A DNA stretch of 30,600 nt. Origin: Clostridia bacterium. Lineage in GTDB: Bacteria > Bacillota_A > Clostridia > Oscillospirales > CAG-272. The notes beneath the pieces are model-generated. The model saw only the letters and a list, made by a program, of their open reading frames with translations. It had not been told where the DNA came from and made no database searches. The stretch spans positions 1-30,600 of the forward strand of contig JAFTLD010000012.1 of assembly GCA_017452945.1 (NCBI GenBank). Direction: 5' to 3'. Below, piece by piece: positions 1 to 8,100 of this stretch (positions within the stretch are counted from its first letter, which is position 1; each line of letters begins with the position of its first letter). A program made the translations under genes and the position numbers.

Positions 1-198
1 CATCTGCGAAATATTTGCTCGCGCAAAACTGCGCAGCACCCTCCGGCGCTGAATTTTTTGATGGATTTTGTCAAAGCGAGTCGAAGCAAGAAACACATCT
101 TGCAAGACGAGATTTGGCGAAATACGCGAAAAATTCTCGCCACAGAGCGTATGAGTTCGGCTCTCTTCGGCTATTGCATTTTATGCGATCTTTTGATA
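1..198. other. Non-coding segment upstream of the MFS gene
   Basis: No convincing gene is seen here. One minus-strand frame is free of stops from about position 175 out of the window, but it has no start codon or ribosome binding site. The segment contains short internal repeats: TTCGGCT occurs twice near 157-173, and an imperfect CAGC...GCTG inverted repeat lies near 34-52. It could be a copy of a dispersed intergenic repeat or the decayed end of a neighbouring gene. The only clear signal is the promoter just downstream. Confidence 0.3.
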
Positions 199-227
199 TT
201 GACAAATACTTCCCGGCAAGCTATAAT
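199..227 (+). promoter_or_regulatory. Consensus sigma-70/SigA promoter for the MFS operon
   Basis: A perfect TTGACA (199-204) and a perfect TATAAT (222-227) are separated by 17 nt. Transcription would start near 234, about 33 nt before the MFS start codon. Confidence 0.85.
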
Positions 228-266
228 TGTATTGTACATTTCCCTTTCAGATCGGAGAGATCAATC

Positions 267-1604
267 ATGCAACGACAAAAAAGCACCCTTACGCAGGTTT
301 TCAACTTCAAAGAACCCGACGCGCGTACGCGCTGTCTTTTACTGATATCGATCGCGCTGGAGGCGGTGATCACCTACATCACTACCGGCATTTTCTGGAC
401 CGAATTTTTGCGCGGCTATCACATGGAGCCCGAGGAGATCGGCATTTTGGCCTTCTCGCCCTTTATTGCAGGCTTATTCGTTATCTTCGCCCCCTCTCTT
501 TTGACTCGCTTCAAAAAGCGTCGCTTTGTGCTTGGCTTTTGCAAGCTGATGTACTATATCTGCAGCATATTCGCATTGACGCTGCTGCCCCACCTGGTAA
601 AGGATTCGACCGTGCTGATCATCTTCATGTCGGTGCTGCAATTCATTGCTTACATATTCAATATCATCGCAGTTTCGGGCTATGCTGCGTGGCACGTCAA
701 ATTCCTGCCCGAAAGCATTCGTGCGCAGTACATGACCTTCAATCAGTTCGCAGCCGCGCTGCTGCCGGGCATCCTTGTGCTGCTTGCCTCCGTATATGCG
801 GACAAGCTGGCAGCCATGCCTGCGGATCAGCTGAAGTTTTTGGAATACGTGCGTCATTTCGGCTTCCTGCTCGGCGTCTTGGACGTCATCCTGCTCTCGC
901 TGCCGCGCGAGGTGGATTATCCCGTCATCCACACGCCCAAGTTCCGTGACATTATCACCGTTCCCCTTGCCAACAAAAAATACATGCTGACCATGGTGGT
1001 AGTATTTGCATGGCAATTCTCACTTTACTGCCACAACACCTTTTTGCAGGTATACCTGATGGACACCATCGGTATTACCTATTTCCTTTACTGCTTTATC
1101 ATTTTCGTCTATCCCTTCTTCTTCCCCTTCTCCATGAAATTCTGGCAAAAGCGCATTCAGAAGACCTCCTGGCTGCGTGCGCTGGCGTTCGCGCTTTTGA
1201 TCGAGGCCCCCTTGCAGCTGCTTTACGCGCTCATCCGTCCCGACCTTGCCCCTTGGTTGCTGGTCTGTATGCTTTTGCTCATTCGCCTGCCGCAGCACTT
1301 TGCGGGCGTGGGACGCAACTCGATTGTGGCCAATATGCAATACGTCAATATGCCCGAGGTCAACCGCACCTGCTACACCTCGTTTTATCAGATCGTGTTC
1401 AATCTGGGTGCGGCGGCCGGACTTTTGTTCGGTACCGTTTTCGTGGCTCTTTCCAAAAATTTTGCCCTTCCCCTGTTCGGCTACACCTACGAGGGCGGCA
1501 TTCCCTGGCTGATCGCACTTTCGGGCATCATTCAGCTGGGCATCGTGGTTTACGTGCTTCTTATGGGTAAGCGGCTTGAGCCGGAGCCGGAAACTTCCGC
1601 TTAA
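267..1604 (+). CDS. MFS-type membrane transporter
   Basis: A 445-residue integral membrane protein with about 12 hydrophobic segments. A short cytoplasmic N-terminus (MQRQKSTL) precedes the first segment. Basic loops such as RFKKRRF after the fourth hydrophobic block fit a major facilitator fold. The substrate is unknown. The start at 267 is chosen over an in-frame ATG at 15 because the earlier one lies upstream of the promoter at 199-227, and because AGATCGGAGAG ends a few bases before 267. The stop is 13 nt before the CotH lipoprotein gene, and fucI follows, so the three genes are probably co-transcribed. Import of a sugar or oligosaccharide is a contextual guess, not something read from the protein. 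Confidence 0.8.
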   Translation: MQRQKSTLTQVFNFKEPDARTRCLLLISIALEAVITYITTGIFWTEFLRGYHMEPEEIGILAFSPFIAGLFVIFAPSLLTRFKKRRFVLGFCKLMYYICSIFALTLLPHLVKDSTVLIIFMSVLQFIAYIFNIIAVSGYAAWHVKFLPESIRAQYMTFNQFAAALLPGILVLLASVYADKLAAMPADQLKFLEYVRHFGFLLGVLDVILLSLPREVDYPVIHTPKFRDIITVPLANKKYMLTMVVVFAWQFSLYCHNTFLQVYLMDTIGITYFLYCFIIFVYPFFFPFSMKFWQKRIQKTSWLRALAFALLIEAPLQLLYALIRPDLAPWLLVCMLLLIRLPQHFAGVGRNSIVANMQYVNMPEVNRTCYTSFYQIVFNLGAAAGLLFGTVFVALSKNFALPLFGYTYEGGIPWLIALSGIIQLGIVVYVLLMGKRLEPEPETSA

Positions 1605-1617
1605 GAAAGGATTTTAT

Positions 1618-3159
1618 ATGAAAAAAAGACTGATCTGCCTGGGGCTCTTGCTCGTTTTGCTGCTGGGAGCGTGCAATCAACCGCCCACACCCGACAGTGA
1701 ATCCGATACCACGCCTCCCGGTGACACCCCTACCGCGGTTGAAACCGAAACAGAAACCGAAACGGAAACCGACGACGGCCGCATAACTGTTGAGATCGTG
1801 TGTCCCATCGAAGGCGCGGTAGTCTTTTCGGGTGAGCCTATACAGGACGTGACAGACACGCCTTATCAGACCGTTTCTTTTGAGATCAAGCGCGGCTACG
1901 TGTACGATGGCTATGAGATCGAGGGTCAGGTTTTCAGTGGCACGACCGTTACCTTGGAAAACGTCACCAAGGACACCACCGTCACGCTGCTTTTGGACTA
2001 CGTGACACGTGAGCTCCCCATTGTACACCTCACCGTCCCCAACCCCATCTACGACAAACACAATTACGTGGACATGACCTTTGATCTGGTCAACACCGAG
2101 GACGAGGCGCACGACATTGGCGGCAGTATCCGCTGGCGCGGCAATTCCACCGCCACCTATCCCAAAAAGCCTTACCGTATCAAATTCAACCAAAAGGTTT
2201 CGCTCTTTGGCTTGGAAAAGGCCAAGGACTGGGTGCTGTTGGCCGACTATCTTGACCCCTCCTGCATGCACAACACCACCGCATTTTATCTGGGTGCGGC
2301 ATCCGACAAGCTGGCGTTTACCCCCACCGCGCATCACGTCAACCTATACCTCAACGGGGAATTTATGGGACTTTACACGCTGTGCGAACAGATCGAGCAG
2401 GACAAGGGGCGCATTGACATTGAGCAGACCATCACGCCCGACATGACCGATCTGGACGATTTCAATTTTTACGTGTGTCTGGACGAATATGCCCCCGAGG
2501 ATCCGGGTGCCGTTTACGGTGAAACCTACTTCTACGTGGCGTGGTGCAATAAATACTTCTCGCTCGAATATCCGCAAAAGGAGGATTTTTGCTCGGATGA
2601 GCAGTTTTATTCCTTCTTTGAGCAGCTGGAAGAGCGTTACAACAAGATCTTAGATGCCTGCCGCGACGGCAACGCCAAGAAAATGAAAAAGTATATGGAC
2701 GTGGATTCCCTGATCGACCATATGATCATCGATCAGATCATGGGCGAGAGAGATCACGTGTGGAAATCCTTCTATTCCTATCAGATCGCAGGCGAAAAGC
2801 TGGCGTTTGGCCCAATTTGGGACTACGATTACAGCCTTTACGTGCCTTGGACCAACGCGCCCAACGAATACTACACCGTGGACAGCAAGATTGAATACTC
2901 CAACGAGTTCTTCCGCGGTGTGGCACGTTCGGACGAGCTTTACAAACAGCTTCGTGAGCGTTATCAGACGTATTACTCGGACGTGCTTGACGCTTGCATC
3001 GACTACGTAAAAGACTATCGCAACGAGATCGACGAGTCCCTTGCACTCAACGATCAGCTTTGGTACTCGGGCAAAGACGACATTACCGATCAGAACTACG
3101 ACTTTTTGCTCAAGTTCCTCAAAAACCGCAAAAAGGTATTGGACAGAGCGTGGAAATGA
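1618..3159 (+). CDS. CotH kinase-family lipoprotein
   Basis: A 513-residue secreted lipoprotein. The signal peptide MKKRLICLGLLLVLLLGAC ends in a lipobox with Cys19 as the lipidation site. A Thr/Glu/Pro linker to about residue 55 includes an (ET)n run, followed by a small beta-rich domain (about 55-125). The CotH domain fills the remainder: RWRGNST starts near residue 172, followed by KKPYRIKF, LYLNGEFMGLYTLCEQ and FGPIWDYDYS (W401 to S406), which carries the acidic residues typical of the family's metal/nucleotide site. CotH proteins are atypical secreted kinases, first described on spore coats and common as extracellular proteins of gut Clostridia. The target here is unknown. The start at 1618 is set by AAGAAAGG 7 nt upstream; an in-frame ATG at 1576 would bury the signal peptide. 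Confidence 0.88.
   Translation: MKKRLICLGLLLVLLLGACNQPPTPDSESDTTPPGDTPTAVETETETETETDDGRITVEIVCPIEGAVVFSGEPIQDVTDTPYQTVSFEIKRGYVYDGYEIEGQVFSGTTVTLENVTKDTTVTLLLDYVTRELPIVHLTVPNPIYDKHNYVDMTFDLVNTEDEAHDIGGSIRWRGNSTATYPKKPYRIKFNQKVSLFGLEKAKDWVLLADYLDPSCMHNTTAFYLGAASDKLAFTPTAHHVNLYLNGEFMGLYTLCEQIEQDKGRIDIEQTITPDMTDLDDFNFYVCLDEYAPEDPGAVYGETYFYVAWCNKYFSLEYPQKEDFCSDEQFYSFFEQLEERYNKILDACRDGNAKKMKKYMDVDSLIDHMIIDQIMGERDHVWKSFYSYQIAGEKLAFGPIWDYDYSLYVPWTNAPNEYYTVDSKIEYSNEFFRGVARSDELYKQLRERYQTYYSDVLDACIDYVKDYRNEIDESLALNDQLWYSGKDDITDQNYDFLLKFLKNRKKVLDRAWK
1741..1770 (+). repeat. Hexanucleotide tandem repeat (GAAACN)x5 in the CotH linker
   Basis: Five consecutive 6-nt units (GAAACC, GAAACA, GAAACC, GAAACG, GAAACC) encode five Glu-Thr dipeptides in the flexible linker after the lipobox. 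Gain or loss of units keeps the frame, so linker length can vary. Confidence 0.85.
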
Positions 3160-3214
3160 CACGCTTTAACCCTGTGTAATTACAAAATCCATTACATATT
3201 CGGAGGTAAATCCT

Positions 3215-5017
3215 ATGGCACACAACAGACTTATCGGCTCTTATCCCGTGATCGGCATCCGCCCCACCATCGATGGCAGACGCGGCGTGCTTGGCGTCCG
3301 TGAATTCCTTGAGGAGCAGACCATGAATATGGCACGCACCGCTGCCAAGCTCTTTGAAGACAATCTCAAATACTCCAATGGCGAACCCGTCAAGGTGGTC
3401 ATCGCAGACACCACCATCGGCCGCGTGGCAGAGGCTGCCGCTTGTGCCGACAAATTCCGCAAAGAGGGCGTGGATATCACGCTGACCGTTACCCCCTGCT
3501 GGTGCTACGGTGCGGAAACCATGGATATGGATCCCCACACCATCAAGGCTGTATGGGGCTTTAACGGCACCGAACGTCCCGGTGCGGTCTACCTTGCATC
3601 GGTACTTGCAACGCACGCGCAAAAGGGTCTGCCCGCGTTTGGCATTTACGGACATGACGTGCAGGATTGCGACGACACCTCGGTCCCCGAGGACGTCAAG
3701 GAAAAGCTGCTCCGCTTTGGCCGTGCAGCCGTTGCCGCTGCCACGATGCGCGGCAAATCCTACCTGCAGATCGGCTCGATCTGCATGGGCATTGGCGGCT
3801 CGATCATCAGCACCGACTTTATTGAAGATTACCTCGGCATGGGAGTGGAATCGGTTGACGAGGTGGAGATCATCCGCCGCATGACCGAAGAGATCTACGA
3901 CAAGACCGAATACGAAAAGGCGCTTGCCTGGGTCAAGGAAAACTGCATCGAGGGATTTGACAAGAACCCCGAATATCTGCAAAAGACGCGCGAACAGAAA
4001 GACGCAGACTGGGAATTCGTGACCAAGATGATGGTCATTATCAAGGATCTGATGAACGGCAACCCCAACCTGCCCAAGGGAAACGAAGAAGAAATGGTGG
4101 GACACAACGCCATTGCCGCAGGATTTCAGGGTCAGCGCCAATGGACCGACTTTTACCCCAACTGCGACTTCCCCGAAGCAATGCTCAACACCTCCTTTGA
4201 CTGGAACGGTGCGCGTGAGCCCTATATTCTCGCAACCGAAAACGACGTGCTCAACGGCATTGGTATGCTGTTTATGAAGCTGCTGACAAACCGCGCGCAG
4301 ATGTTTGCCGACGTGCGCACCTACTGGAGCGGTGAATCGGTCAAGCGCGTAACAGGCTACGATATGGAAGGCAAGGCAAAGGATGCTGACGGCATTATCC
4401 ACCTGATCAACTCGGGCGCTTGCTGTCTGGATGCTTGCGGTGCGGTCAAGGACGAGAACGGAAACGGCGTTATGAAGCCTTGGTATGAAATGACCGAGGA
4501 CGATATGAAGGCTGTCATGGAGAACACCACCTGGAACTATGCCGACCTTGGCTACTTCCGCGGCGGCGGCTATTCCTCCCGCTTTGAAACCAAGTGCGAA
4601 ATGCCCGCTACCATGATCCGACTTAATCTGGTCAAGGGACTTGGCCCGGTTCTGCAGATCGCAGAGGGCTGGACGGTCGAGCTGCCCGCTGACGTTTCGG
4701 ACACGCTTTGGAAGAGAACCGACTACACCTGGCCCTGTACCTGGTTCGCTCCCAGATGCGACGGCCGTGAGGGCTCTCCCTTCAAGACCGCATACGAGGT
4801 TATGAACTGCTGGGGTGCCAACCACGGTGCGATCAGCTACGGCCACATCGGTGCGGATCTGATTACGCTGTGCTCCATGCTTCGCATCCCCGTTTGCATG
4901 CACAACGTACCCGAGGACAAGATCTTCCGTCCCGCTGCATGGAACGCATTCGGCATGGACAAGGAGAGCGCAGACTATCGCGCTTGCGCCAACTTTGGGC
5001 CTCTGTTTGGCAAATAA
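3215..5017 (+). CDS. fucI: L-fucose isomerase
   Basis: A 600-residue cytoplasmic enzyme that interconverts L-fucose and L-fuculose (also D-arabinose and D-ribulose), the first step of fucose catabolism. It aligns from memory with E. coli FucI (591 residues) over its whole length: [18 protein letters not shown] at the N-terminus, [37 protein letters not shown] and a C-terminal [11 protein letters not shown]. The residues matching the Mn-binding/catalytic triad are Glu342 (in ATENDV), Asp366 (in FADVRTYW) and His537 (in WGANHG). The start follows GGAGGT with a 7-nt gap. No fuculokinase or aldolase gene is in this window, so the rest of the pathway lies elsewhere. It follows the CotH gene by 55 nt with no visible terminator. 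Confidence 0.97.
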   Translation: MAHNRLIGSYPVIGIRPTIDGRRGVLGVREFLEEQTMNMARTAAKLFEDNLKYSNGEPVKVVIADTTIGRVAEAAACADKFRKEGVDITLTVTPCWCYGAETMDMDPHTIKAVWGFNGTERPGAVYLASVLATHAQKGLPAFGIYGHDVQDCDDTSVPEDVKEKLLRFGRAAVAAATMRGKSYLQIGSICMGIGGSIISTDFIEDYLGMGVESVDEVEIIRRMTEEIYDKTEYEKALAWVKENCIEGFDKNPEYLQKTREQKDADWEFVTKMMVIIKDLMNGNPNLPKGNEEEMVGHNAIAAGFQGQRQWTDFYPNCDFPEAMLNTSFDWNGAREPYILATENDVLNGIGMLFMKLLTNRAQMFADVRTYWSGESVKRVTGYDMEGKAKDADGIIHLINSGACCLDACGAVKDENGNGVMKPWYEMTEDDMKAVMENTTWNYADLGYFRGGGYSSRFETKCEMPATMIRLNLVKGLGPVLQIAEGWTVELPADVSDTLWKRTDYTWPCTWFAPRCDGREGSPFKTAYEVMNCWGANHGAISYGHIGADLITLCSMLRIPVCMHNVPEDKIFRPAAWNAFGMDKESADYRACANFGPLFGK

Positions 5018-5050
5018 TCGCACACAGGGACAAAAAACACCATTGGTATC

Positions 5051-5079
5051 TTGACAAACCGTAAAAAGAGTGCTATACT
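5051..5079 (+). promoter_or_regulatory. Promoter upstream of the leader frame and methyltransferase cassette
   Basis: TTGACA (5051-5056) and TATACT (5074-5079) are 17 nt apart. The predicted transcript starts near 5086, reads the short leader frame, then meets the terminator at 5247-5290 before the methyltransferase. Confidence 0.75.
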
Positions 5080-5103
5080 AAACCAAATTACAAAAAAGGA
5101 GTT

Positions 5104-5208
5104 ATGACAATGTCTGTATTCACCATCGTTATGAATACCGAAAACGTGCGCGGCATGTACCTCATGAATTGGGATACGTCGGGCTTGTATTGTCATACCC
5201 ATTTTTAG
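5104..5208 (+). CDS. 34-residue leader frame, function unknown
   Basis: A short frame beginning MTMSVFTIVMNTENVRG and ending CHTHF, preceded by AAGGAG 2 nt before the first ATG; the second in-frame ATG (5110) has the better 8-nt spacing. It lies between a good promoter and an intrinsic terminator. I do not recognise the peptide. It may be a leader peptide involved in attenuation, a genuine small protein, or the N-terminal remnant of a longer gene (the opening FTIVM faintly recalls a cyclophilin-type start, which is a weak impression). The predicted start signals are strong; the function is unassigned. Confidence 0.5.
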   Translation: MTMSVFTIVMNTENVRGMYLMNWDTSGLYCHTHF

Positions 5209-5246
5209 AATAGCATAGTTGTTTGGCTATTGATATTTGGATACTG

Positions 5247-5290
5247 ACGGTGCAAGTCGTGTAAAGCGATTTGCACCGTTTTATTTTTTG
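5247..5290 (+). terminator. Intrinsic terminator (possible attenuator) before the methyltransferase
   Basis: ACGGTGCAAGTCG (5247-5259) pairs with CGATTTGCACCGT (5267-5279) around a 7-nt loop, with one G-T pair. It is followed by TTTATTTTTT. The T-tract runs straight into the GGAGGAG ribosome binding site at 5290-5296, leaving no room for another promoter before the gene at 5300. Confidence 0.8.
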
Positions 5291-5299
5291 GAGGAGATT

Positions 5300-6094
5300 A
5301 TGGAAAGAATTGAAGCACTCAAAAATTACTACCAAAGCCATGACGAACACGCGCGCTTTGGCTCACAGCACGGATCGGTCGAATTTCTGACCACCGTTCA
5401 TTATATCGAAAAATACTTAAAGCCCGGCATGACCATTCTGGAAATCGGTGCGGGCACGGGACGTTATTCGCACTATTTTGCGCAAAAGGGCTATTCGGTG
5501 GTTGCCGTGGAGCTGATGGAATGCAACGTTGAGGCCTTTATGCGCAACACAAAAGAGGGCGAATGCATCTCGATCTCACAGGGCGATGCAATTGACCTTT
5601 CCGACTTCCCCTCAGACACCTATGACGTCACGCTGCTGCTGGGTCCCATGTATCACCTGTACACCGAAAAGGACAAGCAAGCCGCCCTTTCCGAGGCGGT
5701 GCGCGTCACCAAGCCGGACGGCACGATCTTTGCTGCATACTGTAACAGCGACATGACGGTCTACCAATTCTGCTTTGAGCGCGGCGGCATTCACAGCCCG
5801 CAGCACAAGCCGCTGATCGACTTTGACACCTTTGCACTGCGCTCCACGCCTGCGGAGATTTTCTCTTTGTACCGCAAGGAGGACGTTGATGCCCTGATCA
5901 AGCCTCTGCCCGTGCGCAGGCTGCATTACGTGGGCGTAGATATGCTGACGCACTATATCGGTAGCGCGGTGGACGCCATGGATGCCGAAACCTTTGCACT
6001 TTACATGAAATATCATTTGACCATCTGCGAACGCCCCGACATGGTTGGAGCGACAAATCATATTTTAGATATACTAAGGAAGAAACGAATATGA
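5300..6094 (+). CDS. Class I SAM-dependent methyltransferase
   Basis: A 264-residue cytoplasmic protein with a Rossmann-like methyltransferase core. Motif I is LEIGAGTGR (residues 47-55), followed by the acidic residue after strand 2 in VVAVELMECN (Glu71). Next come an acidic motif in GDAIDLSD, then YDVTLLLGPMYHLYTEKD and the post-motif helix and strand ALSEAVRVTKPDGTIFAAY. The methyl acceptor is unknown. The start at 5300 is set by GGAGGAG 3-9 nt upstream; an in-frame ATG at 5237 lies before the terminator hairpin and is rejected. The stop overlaps the next gene's start as ATGA, implying translational coupling with the GNAT and kinase genes. Confidence 0.88.
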   Translation: MERIEALKNYYQSHDEHARFGSQHGSVEFLTTVHYIEKYLKPGMTILEIGAGTGRYSHYFAQKGYSVVAVELMECNVEAFMRNTKEGECISISQGDAIDLSDFPSDTYDVTLLLGPMYHLYTEKDKQAALSEAVRVTKPDGTIFAAYCNSDMTVYQFCFERGGIHSPQHKPLIDFDTFALRSTPAEIFSLYRKEDVDALIKPLPVRRLHYVGVDMLTHYIGSAVDAMDAETFALYMKYHLTICERPDMVGATNHILDILRKKRI

Positions 6095-6639
6095 ACATCA
6101 CAATCAAAAACACAGAGCCCTGCGAGGCAGAGGCGCTTGCTTTGCCGGTTATTTATCCCGTAAAAGCTGAGGATCTCCCCGCTTGTTTACACGTCATTCA
6201 CCAAAGCTTTGCCACGGTAGCCAAGCAGTTTGGCCTGACACGCGAAAATTGCCCCAAACACACAAGCTTTCTGCCACTTTCATACTTGGAAACGCAGCTT
6301 GGCTGGGGCTGGCACATGTTCGGACTGTTTGCGGGCAAAGCATTGATTGGCTACGTTTCCCTGTCAGCAGAGGGAAATATCTACACTCTGCACAATCTCG
6401 CGGTGCTCCCCGAATACCGTCACCGCGGCTTTGGCAAGCAGTTGCTTGACCATGCCAAGGCACATGCAAAGGATTTGGGCGGCAGCGTCATAAAAATCGG
6501 CATCATCGAGGAAAGCACCGTTTTGAAAGAATGGTATGCTGCCAATGGGTTTGTCCACACAGGATCGCAGAAATATGAGCACTTACCCTTTACAACAGGT
6601 TATATGGAGTATAACCTCCGAAAGGAAAACGAAACATGA
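6091..6639 (+). CDS. GNAT-family N-acetyltransferase
   Basis: A 182-residue protein with a GNAT core from about residue 20 to 175. The acetyl-CoA pyrophosphate loop is R110-x-x-G113-x-G115 in VLPEYRHRGFGKQLL, preceded by the beta-4 strand IYTLHNLAVLP. Tyr and Gly in WYAANGF near the C-terminus fit the usual motif B. The acceptor is unknown. It overlaps the methyltransferase stop by 4 nt (ATGA) and its own stop overlaps the kinase start in the same way. The three proteins are therefore made from one message, probably in related amounts. AAGGA about 10 nt upstream serves as a weak ribosome binding site. Confidence 0.85.
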   Translation: MNITIKNTEPCEAEALALPVIYPVKAEDLPACLHVIHQSFATVAKQFGLTRENCPKHTSFLPLSYLETQLGWGWHMFGLFAGKALIGYVSLSAEGNIYTLHNLAVLPEYRHRGFGKQLLDHAKAHAKDLGGSVIKIGIIEESTVLKEWYAANGFVHTGSQKYEHLPFTTGYMEYNLRKENET

Positions 6640-7214
6640 AAAAGAAACTCATTATTATCATCATCGGCCCGCACGCGGTGGGCAAAATGACGGTCGGGCA
6701 AGAGCTTGCCAAAATCACCGATCTGCGCCTGTTTCACAACCACATGTCGATTGAACTCTCACTCAAGCTGTTCGATTTCGGCACGCCCGGATATCGCGCA
6801 CTCAACGAAACCGTCCGCAAGACCGTATTCGAGCAGTTTGCCACGGGTGATCTTCCCGGCCTGATCTTTACCTACATGATGGATTTTGACGATCCGCAAG
6901 AATTTGCCTATCTGCAGGGTATCATCGATTTGTTCCGCGAACACGGTGCCGACTGTCACGTGGTCGAGCTTTGCGCGGATTTTGACGTGCGCATTGAGCG
7001 CAACAAGAGCGAAAACCGACTTGCCAACAAGGAATCCAAGCGCGACTTGGAATGGAGCGAGCGCGAGATGCGCCACACGTCCGAAACGCATCGCCTCAAT
7101 TCCCGCGAGGGCGAAATTCTGCCCTTTGAGAGCTATATCAAGATCGACAACACTAACCTCACCCCCGACGAGGTGGCAAAAATCATTAAGGAGTGCTTAA
7201 AGATTGATGGGTAA
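6636..7214 (+). CDS. P-loop AAA-type small-molecule kinase
   Basis: A 192-residue nucleoside-triphosphate-binding protein. The Walker A motif is G11-P-H-A-V-G-K17-M-T19 after a hydrophobic strand (KKLIIIIIG). The length and the later basic helix (RIERNKSENRLANKESKRD) resemble shikimate/adenylylsulfate-type small kinases and aminoglycoside-modifying kinase relatives. A late Asp-containing strand (SYIKIDNTNLTPDEVAKII) is the usual nucleotide-kinase ending, where the product is held. The substrate is unknown. It starts inside the GNAT stop (ATGA). The last 75 nt or so of the gene are duplicated, frameshifted, at 7925-8001. Confidence 0.8.
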   Translation: MKKKLIIIIIGPHAVGKMTVGQELAKITDLRLFHNHMSIELSLKLFDFGTPGYRALNETVRKTVFEQFATGDLPGLIFTYMMDFDDPQEFAYLQGIIDLFREHGADCHVVELCADFDVRIERNKSENRLANKESKRDLEWSEREMRHTSETHRLNSREGEILPFESYIKIDNTNLTPDEVAKIIKECLKIDG

Positions 7215-7239
7215 CATAATTTCAACGGTAGACCAAAAT

Positions 7240-7340
7240 CCCCGTCCTGTCATCCTCGAGCAAGCAGTCCACATCAAGATTCTTCGCTTCGCTCAAGAAT
7301 GACAGATATGGACTGCGACGCGAAGGATCTTAGGGCGGGG
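7240..7340. repeat. Imperfect 101-nt hairpin element
   Basis: A nested inverted repeat. CCCCGTCCT (7240-7248) faces AGGGCGGGG (7332-7340), CTGTCAT (7247-7253) can pair with ATGACAG (7298-7304), and GCAGTCCA (7264-7271) pairs with TGGACTGC (7308-7315). The tip includes ATTCTT/AAGAAT around CGCTTCGCTC. The motif GATTCTTCGCTTCGCTCAAG resembles a short dispersed intergenic repeat I recall from many gut bacteria. No protein is encoded. It separates the coupled cassette from the second GNAT gene. Confidence 0.65.
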
Positions 7341-7375
7341 CGAATATCTTAACGAAACACAAAAGGAGAAACACC

Positions 7376-7924
7376 ATGATATTACAACCAAAACAAATAC
7401 AACTAAAAGACGGCACAACCGCAATCCTGCGCTCCCCCGAGATTGCAGACGCGGCAGAATTGCTGGCCTACATTACAAAAGCCTGTGGCGAGACCGACTT
7501 TCTGGCACGCTATCCCGAGGAATGGGCAAGCATGCCCTTGGAGCGCGAGCAAGCCTGGGTACAGAATCGGCGCGAATCGCCCGACGTTCTGGCAATTGCC
7601 TGCTTTGTGGAGGGCAATCTTGCGGGAAACTGCGAGATTATGTTCCATACGGGTATGAAAACAAGCCACCGCGCGACAATCGCCATTGCAATCTTACGGG
7701 AATATTGGGGATTGGGCATCGGCTCTTGTATGTTTGAGCAAATGATTGCAGCCGCACGAGAACGCGGCACGAAAGTCATGGAACTGGATTTCATCAAGGG
7801 CAACGACCGCGCACAGCGTCTGTATCAAAAGTACGGCTTTGAAATCATTGCCGAAAAGCCCATGGCAATCAGGCAAAGGGACGGCAGATTGGACAGCTTG
7901 GTTCTGATGCAGAAATATTTGTAA
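7376..7924 (+). CDS. GNAT-family N-acetyltransferase (RimJ/RimL-like)
   Basis: A 182-residue GNAT protein beginning with the typical beta-1 strand IQLKDGTTAILRSPEIAD. The CoA loop is REYWGLGIGS (residues 108-117), followed by helix CMFEQMIAAARERGTKVMELDFIKGNDRAQRLYQKYGF cut by the usual Asn and Tyr positions. The acceptor is unknown. The ribosome binding site AAAAGGAGA lies 8 nt upstream. It sits between the hairpin element and a fragment that duplicates the kinase 3' end, with homology to the kinase resuming right after its stop codon. The gene may therefore have arrived as a small cassette. No separate promoter is obvious. Confidence 0.85.
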   Translation: MILQPKQIQLKDGTTAILRSPEIADAAELLAYITKACGETDFLARYPEEWASMPLEREQAWVQNRRESPDVLAIACFVEGNLAGNCEIMFHTGMKTSHRATIAIAILREYWGLGIGSCMFEQMIAAARERGTKVMELDFIKGNDRAQRLYQKYGFEIIAEKPMAIRQRDGRLDSLVLMQKYL

Positions 7925-8001
7925 TATACCAAGATCGACAACACCAACCTCTCCCCGACGAGGTGCCAAAAATCATCAAAGAGTATTTCGAAATTGCGTG
8001 A
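7925..8001 (+). pseudogene. Frameshifted remnant duplicating the 3' end of the P-loop kinase gene
   Basis: From 7931 the sequence matches the kinase gene from 7140: about 45 of the first 50 aligned columns are identical, with one single-base deletion near 7952 that breaks the frame. With the base restored it would read YTKIDNTNL.P-DEVPKIIKEYFEIA and stop at 7999-8001, matching the kinase ending SYIKIDNTNLTPDEVAKII. It begins immediately after the GNAT stop codon. It is a non-functional fragment of a kinase homologue, either the displaced end of an ancestral gene or what remains of a tandem duplicate. Confidence 0.8.
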
Positions 8002-8032
8002 TCACCCCACACGTAACACTGCTGCACACAAA

Positions 8033-8077
8033 AGTGGCTTTGCATACACATATGCGTATGCAAAGCCACTCTTTTTC
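8033..8077 (+). terminator. Bidirectional intrinsic terminator
   Basis: AGTGGCTTTGCATAC (8033-8047) pairs perfectly over 15 bp with GTATGCAAAGCCACT (8056-8070) and is followed by CTTTTTC. The opposite strand also has a short T-run (ACTTTTG), so it can serve the leftward alpha-mannosidase gene as well. Confidence 0.9.
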
Positions 8078-8100
8078 ATGATGCTTTATTGATTTTCGCG

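Noticed and set aside
3119..5023. Long open frame (634 codons) on the minus strand
   Set aside because: It lies entirely opposite fucI, whose protein matches a known family over its whole length. The reverse frame is open because of codon bias and has no start signals.
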